A stretch of 64,000 nt of DNA. Origin: Gnetum montanum. Its lineage: Eukaryota > Streptophyta > Gnetopsida > Gnetales > Gnetaceae. The DNA lies in assembly GCA_015680685.1 (NCBI GenBank), contig MNCI01022530.1, forward strand, positions 59,839-123,838, given 5' to 3'. The notes beneath the pieces are model-generated. The model made no database searches. It saw only the letters and a program-made list of their open reading frames with translations, and was not told the origin of the DNA. This document shows positions 47,460 through 58,369 of the stretch, piece after piece. The position numbers and the translations under genes were made by a program. Numbering within the stretch: position 1 is the first letter of the stretch; each line of letters begins with the position of its first letter.

Positions 47460-49898
47460 ATTTAATATAGAGGGAGATGGAGGAGTAGGGTTACCAACCA
47501 CATGTATATGTGAGGGCTTAGATGGGCTATTGGGTTAGAAAAAAGGTCTTTTCTTTGATCGAGTGTCCAAACCACTTGGTAGACGAACCAATTGTAGATT
47601 AATGACCCTAGTAACATTGTGTTGTTATGGTTGAGTTGGGACTTCACCCTGCATAGATGGAGTAGGTGGTAGCTATGTTGAGGACAAAGGAAGATGTGCA
47701 AGAATAGGAGAAGGATAAGGCTAAAGATGGTATCCCTCCTTGCATGTGGAGAATGAACTCGATAATAATCAGGAGGATAGTGGTGAGGTTAGAAAGTAGA
47801 AATGTGACTAGAAGAGTCACGTGGAGACAAGGGTTGCTAAATGTAATACCCATATGGATCAGATTGTTTGTAAGGGTATTGCTGCCTTGGCAATGCTAGC
47901 ACCCATGACTATGTTTGCTATGACTACTAATACTACTCGTATGATTACGAAGCAGTTCCACTTGGATAATACTATTGTTGCTTATGGAACTACCGAAAAT
48001 TGTCTTGAGGATAAGGTAATCTTCTAGGTGTTTTCCTTTGTGCTAATTGTGGATTCAAAGCATACACCCTAGACTCTTGTAAGTATGACACAATAAAGCA
48101 ACATCCCTTAGGATGTTCATAGTGGCAAATGTCACATCCATCATCATCATCTGATTCACTTCCTGCAACTTCTCCTACTACAACAATCTTACCCTTACCT
48201 CTTTGATTGACACGTTTAGCTTCCTTACACCTCTTGTAATCATGATCACTACCTTGTTCTTTGGACACTTTAGCAATTTTGAGGATAGCCTAAAATCTAC
48301 TATCCATGGAGTTCCATAACTGATCAACATTTGCCAAAATTTCAAATTGAAATTTTTGAAGTGGAAAGGTTTTTTGATTCACCACCTCATCAAGTGATGA
48401 TTCTTCCTCACTATCATAGAATCAAACCTCCCTCTTACGAATGGAAGGATCATAGTTGTACTCTTCTGCACTTTCTCATTTCCTTAATTCTCCTTCTTCT
48501 TTCATTACTTGCTTAATTAATCTTTGGATCTGACTGGTGCTTAATTTTTATAGTCACCCTTGGGCATAAATGCCAAGGGTTTCCCTTGTTTTGAATCAAA
48601 GACCATCCATAATGTGGTAAAGTTGGTCTAGTTGAGAATAACCATGGTTAAGACATTTGTGCAATAAGGAATAGTATCAACCTGTGGTGGCGTCCAGGTT
48701 CATGTGCCCCTTGTTTCCATCCTTGGATCTACCTTCTCAAGTTGGACACTTGGAAGTACATTTGATATTTGTCATTGAACAATTCAAGAATTATACTTCA
48801 TCATATAATAGATTCTAGTTCCAAGGACTGGTACGAGTTCTCTACTTCTTTAACAAGTGTCCTGGGAAACAACTTAAGCTTTTGCCACTCATTTTCCTTA
48901 TTCTGCAAGGCACATGCATCTTGGAAAGCCTGGAGATGGTTCTATGGATCTGAGTTATATCCCCCCTCAAACTGAGGGATATTGATTTGACTATCCTTTA
49001 TGTGTCTTACGGGAATTTGTATTGCCTCTACAATGTTTAGCATACTCTGAGTGACAAGCAAAGGCTCATCGAGGCCATGATTTTGGTGCCTACAATGCCC
49101 TCTACTACCCCTTTATTCATGGTGATGGGTTTCTCTTAAATGTTCGTGCCCATGGTCTTGACTTGCCTAACGATCCCTTTAATTATTTTGATCCTATCAA
49201 TCACCTCCATCATAGGTGCGCCCCCTACAATTGCAGTTAGAGCTAGAAGAGGAAGAAGATGATGATGGAGGTGAAGAGGAAGGAGGAGTAGCATCATCAC
49301 GGTGCCTACTACCTCTTCGTAGCCACAATCATGATCTTATTTCTTATTCGCATCCTTGCCTTGACTCTCCTCCTTGGATCCTCCTTTGTCATTGGATCCA
49401 TTCTTGCTAAAACCTGAATTGTGGATTGTGGATTGTAGGTTCTGGTTTTGACCTCCTTCATCAAAGTTAAAGAGAGGAATTTCACTAAATGAAAAACCCC
49501 CACACTATCTTTTTGGTACACCAAAAATGAGGAATCATTGAACTACTTTCCCTCTGCAGATTCATAGCGCTATTCTAGTTGTCATTCCCTAAGACATTGT
49601 GCCTCAGTGGAATGATAATCCTTGGCATTATTATCCTGTATAACGTACTCAACATGAAGTCCTTGGAGGCTCAGACACACAAGATTTTGTTGGAACATTA
49701 CAAGAATGGATCGATTAGGTGGTAACACGATATTACCTCCATGTCACACCACCATAGCAGTTCACCCTGGTGTAGGATAAAGGTGAAATTGGGTACATAC
49801 TCATCAAGATGAGCATATACCACTCAGTATTGTTGAGGCACTTGTTGATGAACTCCATCAAACTTGGGTGGAGAATCACTCTTGTCAGAAGAAGACAT
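47460..49898 (-). pseudogene. E3: gag (broken)
   Basis: It starts MSSSDKSDSPPKFDGVHQQ at complement 49898 and reads YAHLDEYVPNFTFILHQ. After a Ser/Asp/Glu-rich block come the capsid-type region and the charged stretch 48268-47990, with the variant zinc knuckle CDICHYEHPKGCC. A Pro-rich linker leads to the protease. Many stops and shifts. Confidence 0.75.
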
Positions 49899-50028
49899 TT
49901 TATGTTAGAAAATAAAAATGCAGTGTGGTTTTAGAAATTGTTGTAGTATAGTATGACTCTAGGGTTTGTTCCAATGATTTTGAATAAAATTGACTAAATC
50001 CTAGATAGTGCACATAACAACTAAAAGG

Positions 50029-50046
50029 TCTCTAGTAACAATGCTA
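50029..50046 (-). promoter_or_regulatory. E3: degenerate primer binding site
   Basis: In element sense TAGCATTGTTACTAGAGAC next to the LTR. It aligns with TGGCACCATTGTCGGGGAC, with a small indel and several transitions. Confidence 0.5.
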
Positions 50047-50047
50047 A

Positions 50048-50885
50048 TGATGAGCAGTAAGATACCCCTATGCCCAACCATACAAATCACCAGTGTTCAC
50101 ACATGATCTGGTTGAACTCTGCAGACCTTAAGTTCCTAAGTACACTAGTTCAAGGAAGTGAAATCTAATCAGGATGATCATTGTCTTCTCAATTCCACTC
50201 GTGAGGTACAAGTGTATGGTTTAAGTGTAACTGAGGTATATGATTTTTATTATTTTATATTTTATAAGTTTAATCACCTAGAGCAAGAACGAAAGGTAGA
50301 GGAATTTAATATCTAATTAATCTATTGCCTAGCTAGCGTAACACAAGTATCCATTCCTACTCTCCAAATACATCCTAAATGCATATAGTGCTGCCAGGTT
50401 ACCAAACATTAAGCATTTCTGGGTTACCAAGTGCTACATGTATGCTTAAAGTGGTCACACTTGTGTTCATTAATAATTGGAAATTAATTGCTTAATTAAA
50501 GAGCATTAAGGTAAAGTACATGAATATTAAATTCATTAAAGGAAATATTAATCTATTCTTAGTGTTGCAAGGATTATCAAAAGGGCTCATCTTTATTTCC
50601 ATTACATTGTTGTGCCCAGGTACATTAATGCTAGAATAAAGCTCTGTACACACACTAGTTCCTACTGCAGGCACTTAGAAATATTCTAACTCTAGAATGG
50701 CTAAACTACAAGAACTTCGTTACTCTATTCAAAAAATAATGCCCAAACCGTATGCCCAAGCACTATATTTATAGGCTAGCATACATATTACGATATCAGA
50801 TATCTGACATCGCTTCTTGGGACTTGATATCGAGGCTCTGATATTGGGTATCCAATATTGAAGCACAACTAAACATGATTCATCA
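50048..50885 (-). repeat. E3: 5' LTR
   Basis: Plus strand TGATGAGCAGTAAGA to AAACATGATTCATCA. It matches 40921-41784 well. The outer palindrome part is shorter than in the 3' LTR. Confidence 0.9.
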
Positions 50886-51073
50886 CCTAGGGAGAGGTTT
50901 TTAGGTTTGGCTTTAAGAATGTATACATGTTGAGGCTTCCCTAATTTTATTTGCCCTTTCAAACCTGATATCAGAGCACAACTAAACATGATTCATCACC
51001 CATGGAGAGGTTTTTAGGTTTGGTCTTAAGAATGTATACATGTTGAGGCTTCCCTAATTCTATTTGGCCTTTC
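50850..51073. repeat. 113-bp tandem duplication across the E3 edge
   Basis: The last roughly 35 LTR bases plus about 78 flanking bases occur twice (units ending at 50885 and 50998, each followed by GGAGAGGTTTTTAGGTTTGG). Only the outer unit is followed by the true target duplication CCCAT. The inner one reads CCTAG. Confidence 0.85.
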
Positions 51074-51834
51074 TTCCCTCTTGTTTTGATGTTTCTCCTA
51101 TCTCTCTTTGGCCTTTGTTCTNNNNNNNNNNNNNNNNNNNNNNNNNNNNNNNNNNNNNNNNNNNNNNNNNNNNNNNNNNNNNNNNNNNNNNNNNNNNNNN
51201 NNNNNNNNNNNNNNNNNNNNNNNNNNNNNNNNNNNNNCCTTACTATAAAAGTATTTATTTTTTAATTTTCTTTTGATGATATATTCAAGGCCTCAAGGGT
51301 TTCAGACTGGAGTGCCCAAGACAAGCGAATGAGCTCACAACTACCAGCCCACTATGATGAAGCTTAAGTTTACCAGATGCCATAATTCATTAATTAAGCT
51401 AGTTTAATATCAATTTATTAATATATTTTAATGGTTTAATTTGTGGAAATTTGGTGAAAAAAGAAATATTTAAAACACAAATTAAATCAATAGAAAAAAT
51501 CCCTCTATTCTAATAAGATTGAATATGTACAAGACCTTGGAAACCCAAGCACTCAACCTAATACCATAGTTAATGTTAATCATGGTTAAAACTTGATCAC
51601 CCATTAATGGAAGCAGCTATATATATTCTCTTATCTAAAACCTATCCTTATGTTTTAGTGGCAGCTTACAGGTGAGGTTTGTTGTAGAGGCAGTGTAGAT
51701 TTTTTTGGATCCAATTTTCTTTAACATTATTTTGTTCCTTTGACATACTTCTCTATTATTAATGGTACATTGGTCTATAAATCTATATCTCTGATTTAGC
51801 TTTTGCAAAATAGGGCTTTTGGTATCACACAGCA
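51074..51834. other. Unassigned DNA with assembly gap
   Basis: No coding signal seen. Positions 51122-51237 are 116 unknown bases. The first part continues the sequence into which E3 inserted. Confidence 0.5.
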
Positions 51835-52112
51835 AAGCCAAGTTTTTTTTTTATTAAAGTAGTGATTTGGCTTTTGAATTCTAAAATTCAAAGATTTTTC
51901 TTGAATGGCCTAGAAACAATCATCAAATAATGTGAGACATTGTCCTTATTCAAATGCTAGTTGTGCCTCTACTTTAGCTTGTGCTAACTGTTCAGTAGCA
52001 GGGATCTACTAATAAATGTTGAATGACTAGGCTTCCAACTTTGCACATTTAACTTATGGAGTTTGTTCTCCTATTTGGCCATTCTCACGGCCTCTTAGTC
52101 TCTTGCTACTAG
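51835..52112 (+). repeat. Direct repeat, left copy
   Basis: About 278 bases from AAGCCAAGTTTTTTT to TTGCTACTAG, repeated at 52791-53066 with few differences (956-bp period). Neither copy has TG...CA ends or coding potential, so it looks like a duplication rather than an LTR pair. The family is unknown. Confidence 0.85.
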
Positions 52113-52790
52113 GCTATGAAGGTCCCTCTACTGTAGGTCTCTTTGGAGCCATTTATAATCATTAAAGATTCAAGGTTACCAAGGAATTCAAACTAGTTCC
52201 TAATGGTTCATAATCCTTTCTCGTATCCTTTCATTAGTTATGGTCCTCATCATGATTGCAAGGTTAGAGAAATTTCAAAAATAAATGCCTAATTATTATG
52301 ACCTCTCACAATTATCATTTTCTTATTTATCATGCCCTTGAATGGTTAGTATGATTAGTTGGGAGAATTAGTTAAGTCCTTTGGCTTAGATTTGATGGTT
52401 AATTAAGATATTCTTAGTATATCCCGATACTAAACCTTTATATTATCTTTTGAGAATTCAGCAATTTTGGCTCAATCTTCCTTAGCTACATGCAATAGGC
52501 CTCCCACGACTAAGTTGAACACTTTGAGATTAGCAAGATTTAAGAATTTCTCAAATCGAAGTTATGGTAAGGAAGTTATGGCATTAGGAAGTTTGGTTGC
52601 CAAAGCTTAGAAAAATTGCAAAAACTCCTTTTTCTTTGAAATGGCAAAATGAACATTTTTGTATCTCCTGTGTGCTTATATACTATTTTTGTATGCATGA
52701 CATCGTAGTTACAACGTCATTGCTGAAAATTTTTGAGTTTTTGATGATTTTTCATGGAAAAATTGAGTTAATTAGATAATTTGAAGCAGA
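52113..52790. other. Unassigned DNA between the direct repeats
   Basis: AT-rich, no protein motif recognised. It is the unique part of the 956-bp period. Confidence 0.45.
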
Positions 52791-53066
52791 AAGCCAAGTT
52801 TTTTTTATCAAAGTAGTGATTTGGCTTTTGAATTCTAAAATCTAAAGATTTCTCTTGAATGGCCTAGAAACAATCATTAGACAATGTGAGACGTTGTCCT
52901 TATTCAAATGCTAGTTGTGCCTCTACTTTACCTTGTGCTGATTGTTCAGTAGTAGGGATCTGCTGATAAATGCTGAATGATTGGGCCTCCAACTTTTCAT
53001 GTTTAACTTATGGAGTTTTTTCTCCTACTTAGCCTTTCTCGTAGCCTCTTAGTCTCTTGCTACTAG
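52791..53066 (+). repeat. Direct repeat, right copy, cut at the E5 edge
   Basis: It matches 51835-52112 and stops exactly where the E5 LTR fragment begins. At the join, CTACTAGCATAAGCG resembles the LTR's own CTATTAGCATAGGCG, so short homology may have guided the rearrangement. Confidence 0.85.
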
Positions 53067-53285
53067 CATAAGCGTTAAAAACATAAAAGATATAAAAATC
53101 ACATACCTCAAACTTACTTAACCATACAACCGTGACAATACAAGTAAGTTTGCGAGAAAAACGATTGATTAACCTTAAGTATTCCATTAAGGCATGTAAG
53201 CACTTAGTCATTGGAGTTCGATTGGATCGTGCGTGAGATGCTCGTATTCGTATGGTTGAGTGTAGGGGTACCTCGCCACTCATCA
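53067..53285 (+). repeat. E5: 5' LTR, truncated to the last 219 bases
   Basis: It matches 58960-59178 of the 3' LTR and ends CTCGCCACTCATCA. The U3 and most of R are gone, so no promoter remains. Confidence 0.9.
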
Positions 53286-53286
53286 T

Positions 53287-53305
53287 TGGCACCATTGTCG
53301 GGGAC
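53287..53305 (+). promoter_or_regulatory. E5: primer binding site (tRNA-Asp type)
   Basis: TGGCACCATTGTCGGGGAC, one base after the LTR. Against TGGCGCCGTTGCCGGGGA it shows only transitions, each at a former CpG or at a C. Confidence 0.85.
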
Positions 53306-53400
53306 TTAGTTGTTTGTGCACTATGTAGAACATAGGAAATCATCCACATCATTGGGAAGCTAGAACAAACCCTTAGGGTTAATCAAGAAAAAATAAGATA

Positions 53401-55640
53401 ATGGTAAACGGCACACCGAATAAGACAAAAATGTCTTCTTCTTTGCACAAGAGCACTTCACCACCTAGGAACAATACTAGAGACAGTCGGTAGTACAACA
53501 TAAGTAATCCAAATCCGCTAGTTTCTCAACAATTCCATGTGGTATATGTTCATCACGATGAATATGTACCTAACTTTACCTTTATTCTCCATCAGGACAA
53601 ACAACTGCATTGGAGAGACTTGGAGGGTAACATAATGTTGCCTCCAGACCGAGCAGTCCCCAACATGCTCCTTCATGCTCTTGCATGAATCGGCATGTCA
53701 CAATTATACGTAGAATAAGTTGCGTGCGGTTTTGACACAAGGGATTACCATCCCACAGAAACGCAACGTCAATGGGACTTGTAACAGGAGAGATACTATA
53801 CATCATTGAAGGGAAAAGGGCCCCATAATGTCTCGCCCATCATAAGTGAAATTAAGGGTGGTGAACTTATTTCAATAGGTTCCCCACAAAATGATGTTCC
53901 CCCTTCTAATGATGGTGAGGAGGTGGTGTATCAGAACCTACATTTCATGATTCACAACCCTAGTTCTGATCCCCACGAACACCAAGTGTTCAACGGGGGA
54001 ACACAAACATATGATAAGGGTGGGCATTCTGATTGTCATCACAATTGGGGCCGAGACCACCGAAGAGAAGGTAGGAAACATCATCATGGCGATGGTTCTC
54101 CTTCTTCTTCCCCTTCATCATCACATTCACCCTCTCCTTCAGTATTAGGACTCAGTCATAAGGAACCTAACCATGAGGATAAGGGTAAAAAAAGTGAGAA
54201 ACCTCGACGAGAGAGTCAAGAGCGAGGACAAGGGCACTCGAAAGAATCAAGGCATGGAAGAAGGGAGAGTAGGGAACCACGTATATATCACAGACGCTAT
54301 GAATGAAATGACCACGAAGAACCCCTACTTGCAACCCAAAGCATGTTAGACATAATAGAGGCTGTGAGAATTCCTACAATGCACCAAAAAGATAATAGGA
54401 TCAAGAGGTTAGATATGAATAACATCCCACGATTTGAGGGGGGATACAACACTGATCCTCAAAATCATCTACAAGCATTCCATGATGCATGTGCCTTGCA
54501 GAACATAGAAAATGAGTGGCAAAAACTAAAGTTGTTCCCAAGGACACTAGTAAAGGAAGTGGAAAGCTGGTATCGGTCCTTAGAATTGAAAACCATTAGG
54601 AGGTGGAGTACAATGTTAGAACTGTTTAATGATAAGTATCAAACATACTCCCAAGTGTCCAACNAGTAGCTAAGGAAGAAGGAGAGCTACGTAAGAGAGA
54701 AAGTGTGGAAGAGTACAACCATGATCCTTCCCTCCGAAAAAGGGGAGTGAGATTCTGTGAGGAGGAGGAAGAGTTACCACTCGAAGAGCTGGTGCATAGG
54801 AAAACCTTGCCACTCAAAAATTTAACAATAGAAGTGTCGTCAAAGGTAGCCCAAATGTGGGACTCCTTAGATAGTAAATTTGAAATCGTTCTCAAAATTG
54901 TTGAGGAGTCTAAGGAGCGAGGTAGTGACCATGATAAAAATAAAAAGAGGGATTTGGATCATGCATGTAACAAAGGTAAGGGTAAAATGGCTATCATCGA
55001 AGAGGTTGTGGATCCTGATATAGACAATGACGATGGATGTGAGATATGCCAATATGACCATCCTAAGGTAACAAATGGCAAGCACCCTGAAGGTTACCTT
55101 ATCCCCAAGGTAACCTGAGGCAATTCCACCAACCATTAACGTATTATCCAAGTGGAACTCCGCTACAACCTATTGAGCAACACCAACAGTGACAATACCC
55201 ATAGTCATGGGGGATGCCACCGCCAAGGCAACAATACCCTTACCGGCAATCGGATCCATATGGCTACTACATGCAGCAGCCAATCTCTCCACCTGACTCT
55301 ATTGATCATGTGACACCACGACATCACTACCAAGCTTAGGAGTATTATAGGACTCCTTCTCCTAGGGGAGACACACCACATACATACCATCCTCCAAATC
55401 CATCCGCATCTCTCACACAGATAGCTCCATTACCACCCACTTTAGCAATTTAAGGGAAACTCCCCACTCAACCACAACAAAGCAATTCTATGAGAGCTGT
55501 GAACCTTCAACCCACTACTGGTTCTGACAACCACACAAAGAGAAGACCTTTCTTCAAAACCAATAGTCCAAACAAGCTCTCACAACCATAAGCATTTGAG
55601 CCTCCGAACGCTTCTCCATCAAATAAGGCTTCAAAGCTCC
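53401..55640 (+). pseudogene. E5: gag (one frame to 54663, then an assembly join)
   Basis: From ATG 53401 (MVNGTPNKTKMSSS) a single frame runs to 54663 with only a few stops (first in DSR-stop-YN). It shows FTFILHQDKQLHWRDLEGNI, IISEIKGGE, a His/Gly/Ser-rich and Arg/Glu-rich block (54000-54300), and the capsid block IKRLDMNNIPRFEGGY, FHDACALQNIENEW and ELFNDKYQTYSQVSN. At 54664 a single N joins to VAKEEGELRKRES. E2 has about 230 more bases here, so a collapsed gap is likely. The open stretch 54705-55118 holds CEICQYDHPK. The Pro-rich linker then leads to the protease. Confidence 0.8.
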
Positions 55641-55675
55641 CTTCAAACCAAAAACAGAGCTCAACGCATATAGTT

Positions 55676-56506
55676 ATGTTAACACATATCGTCACTGACT
55701 GGATTAAGGAGGGCCACCTTCCCAGGAAATTCTCTGATCCCAGAAGTCCTTTAGTTTATCTCCAAGTTGCTAGGAATGAACCACGTAAAGCTCTTCTAGA
55801 CTCAGGTTCCAGAGTCAACTTAATATCACAAGAGATGTATAAAGCCTGGAACCTACCCCCATTAAAAAAGAGCAACATTTGCTTAGAGCTGGCTGACCAG
55901 TCCATCACTATTCCCTTGGGACTAGTGGAGGATGTTATTACCACTGTGTGTGGTTGGTTATACCCAATTGATTTCCTAGTGATACAAGTAAACAATGACA
56001 AAGGGGACTTCCCAATAATAATGGGAAGGGCATGGATAAGTACAATAAACGTGTGCCCAGGAATCCGCGATCTTTCCTTGGAAATATCTAAGAAAAACAC
56101 TTTTGGAAAGGTCGAGAAGAAGAAAGTTCCATGCATCACATACAGTGATACAGGGTGTGATGGCATGCAGGAATGTTCAACATTGCCTGCATGCAACCGA
56201 TGTGCACAAGAAATTAACATACAAAAGTGCCTGTATGTAGCAACCACACAACAAAAAGACACCCCGTGGTTGATAGCTGATCCAAAGAGCAACTCACCAA
56301 CATGCATGGAGCTAACTAGGGGAATAACTTACACTCACGAAGAAAGCATAGATACACTGGAGCAAGAGCATCGCCAACTTCCAACCCTTAAAATTAAAAC
56401 ATCAATTGAAAGAAGTTGGACACTTCTAAAAAATTCAAACAGGCGCTCATTATTTCGGATCTCCTCTTTTCAATTCAATCATGGGGGAGATGGCCACCTA
56501 TGCTGA
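55676..56506 (+). CDS. E5: open protease ORF reading through the pol-deletion junction
   Basis: The longest uninterrupted ORF in the window (276 codons). Residues 7-20 (TDWIKEGHLPRKFS) begin the conserved domain. D42-S43-G44 is the retropepsin active site in ALLDSGSRVNLIS, residues 91-103 (VCGWLYPIDFLVI) form the next conserved block, and GRAW is at 117-120. The C-terminal 150 residues are the linker that in E2 leads to RT. Near residue 256 it crosses the deletion junction and ends in RSLFRISSFQFNHGGDGHLC, which is the integrase-end reading of other copies. The start is the first Met. As part of a gag-protease polyprotein it would normally lack its own start, so expression is unproven. Confidence 0.6.
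   Translation: MLTHIVTDWIKEGHLPRKFSDPRSPLVYLQVARNEPRKALLDSGSRVNLISQEMYKAWNLPPLKKSNICLELADQSITIPLGLVEDVITTVCGWLYPIDFLVIQVNNDKGDFPIIMGRAWISTINVCPGIRDLSLEISKKNTFGKVEKKKVPCITYSDTGCDGMQECSTLPACNRCAQEINIQKCLYVATTQQKDTPWLIADPKSNSPTCMELTRGITYTHEESIDTLEQEHRQLPTLKIKTSIERSWTLLKNSNRRSLFRISSFQFNHGGDGHLC
56477..56487 (+). promoter_or_regulatory. E5: internal polypurine-tract-like motif
   Basis: AATCATGGGGG followed by AGATGGCC, about 35 bases after the deletion junction. It shares AATC with the element's other two motifs (57799-57809 and 58357-58367), while E2 has AGTC in all three. Confidence 0.5.
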
Positions 56507-57049
56507 TCAATCAAGGCTCTCAGTTCCTTTTTAAGTTTTTATTTTACAAATTTCTTTAACTTTTCTTGTTTTTGTTTTACAACATTGTTTATACTCTTTT
56601 ATTTCTTTGTGTGTTTGTTTGTTTGTTTGTAAAGTTTGTCACCTAATAAGTGCTCCTGATGGTGGTATGAACTGTATTCTATTGATTGCTAATGTTTAGT
56701 TTTTACCTTTGAGTTATGATGTTGATACTAAGGTATGGTTCTTTTGATATAACAGGCAATGAGTCCACATCATCCATGAATCCATGAATTTCTATGGTCT
56801 CTCTTGGCTTGGAACTGTACAGTTCCTTTCTGTTAATAATAAGAACTATCAACGAATTCGTGACTGAACAATTCTCAAACTAAGAAAGGACTCAAGGACT
56901 GAAAAGGATGTGACTTCAAGGGAACTTGATGCATTTGTGCTTGCCATTCTCTTGGGTGCTTGGATGTTTCCTTCTTGGTTTTTCCTTACCATTTCGACAT
57001 TGCTCCATTATTGGGAAGCTGAGCTAATAAAAATAATAAGTCTTCGCAT

Positions 57050-57103
57050 GGTGTGATTCTCATGCAAAAGATTAAAAAAAATAGAGAGAATTCAAAGCAC
57101 ACC
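57050..57103 (+). other. E5: conserved spacer hairpin
   Basis: GGTGTG (57050-57055) with CACACC (57098-57103); inner stem ATTCTC (57056-57061) with GAGAAT (57086-57091); bulge TCAAAG on the 3' side. Confidence 0.55.
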
Positions 57104-57798
57104 CCTTATATGAAATAATCATTTGGGCTACAAGCACTGGTTATGGAACTGAATAAACATGTTCCCTCTAACTAAGGCCCTTCTCGCTTCCTACTTTCTC
57201 CTTTTTCGTTTCGTTGAAATGGTGGTGACTCTTTGGTGGAAACATTCTTGTTACTTCAAGTGGACGGATTAGCTAAATGTATTAATGTGAAGTCACTGGA
57301 TGTGGTTTGTTTGAGGGTGGATTTGGAATGAGATCTACTAAGTCACATTAACCATTAATACACAAGGGGCTATACACCACCTTATTCTTGAGACTCCATT
57401 CCATTCTCTCCTTACCATCCTTCTTTCTCCATTTTTCACCTCATTGCTGGTTGTATCAATACTCCATATTTTGGTTGCTGCATTGTTTTCTTTTTAGTAA
57501 ACTCTTGTGGTTAATAATTTAACTCTTGCTTCCAAATGAGATTTCTAGAGCCTAAGGACTCTTTGAATGTGGGATTGTCAGGGCATTAAGGGCATGAGCC
57601 TGCTTTGGGGAGGACCCATTGGCATTCCTATTTGGTGCATCCGTTAATTTCTTTCCCTTAAACATTTCCGCAATCACCATTTATTTTGTTCATCTTCGTC
57701 TTTGACATCCATTTTATCAACGTTTCCATTGTTTCTTTTTCTCCATCTTTCTTATTCCTTATCTTTTTTCATTCTCTCGCTACTAGAGGTTCGCTCTT

Positions 57799-57809
57799 AA
57801 TCATGGGGG
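57799..57809 (+). promoter_or_regulatory. E5: spacer polypurine-like motif
   Basis: AATCATGGGGG followed by TCCTAGTCC, equivalent to E2 23903-23913. Confidence 0.5.
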
Positions 57810-58356
57810 TCCTAGTCCAATTTTTTCAATTTTCTCTTAACCCCTACACCTCAGGTAGTCACCAGTATTATATCTCTAGATCCACATTAGCCATATCACA
57901 ACTCAACCAATGGACCTTACACTGAGGCAAGGTATTAACTGCATTATGATTCATTTACCCTGCTAATATCAGACTGTGTTGTGTGTGCAGATGGCAATCA
58001 TACAACAACGGATTGGATCTGGAGGAAACACTTGGAATGGACTAGTGCTGAAGCAGTTATGTAAGGAACAAGATTGATGATGCACTTATGGATGGACAAT
58101 GAAAGGTGCAATCTTGGCATCGGCAGCAACAAACTTCTTCTTTTCTCTCTCTCTTCTCTCCTCTCTCTCAGCTGCCAAATAAGGTTGGATGTCAAATGTG
58201 TATAGTGTTCACTCTTGTTGTCATGAACACTAGTTTGTCATGTATTGTAATGATGATCCATTCACATGTCACCCCGTTTACCATTAGTATCATTCAAGTC
58301 AATAATCTCATACCTTCCCAATGTTTTGTAAGGAACTCGAGGATGAGTTTTCATTC

Positions 58357-58369
58357 AATCATGGGGGTA
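58357..58369 (+). promoter_or_regulatory. E5: 3' polypurine tract
   Basis: AATCATGGGGGTA directly before the LTR start TGATGAG at 58370. Confidence 0.75.

Larger units (their letters stand above)
40921..50998 (-). mobile_element. E3: full-length Ty3/gypsy retrotransposon
   Basis: LTRs at 40921-41784 and 50048-50885, with a duplicated outer edge reaching 50998. The target duplication is CCCAT at 40916-40920 and 50999-51003, which shows that the true outer end is 50998 and that 50886-50998 is a later tandem duplication. The internal order is gag, protease, RT, RNase H, integrase, spacer, polypurine tract. It is older looking than E2, with stops in all ORFs. RT Asp-Asp and integrase Glu are kept. 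It lies next to the end of the L1-type LINE. Confidence 0.92.
56490..58356 (+). other. E5: non-coding 3' spacer
   Basis: About 1.9 kb aligning with the E2 spacer along its length, with the hairpin at 57050-57103 and a polypurine-like motif at 57799-57809. No ORF of note. Confidence 0.75.

Noticed and set aside
49216-49410. Acidic open frame (Glu/Asp-rich) on the plus strand
   Set aside because: It is the reverse reading of the Ser-rich part of E3 gag.
51835-53066. LTR pair of a small element
   Set aside because: The repeats lack TG...CA ends, a primer site, a polypurine tract and a target duplication.
55756-56307. 183-codon minus-strand frame
   Set aside because: It is antisense to the intact protease ORF of E5, and similar antisense frames appear opposite other well-preserved parts.
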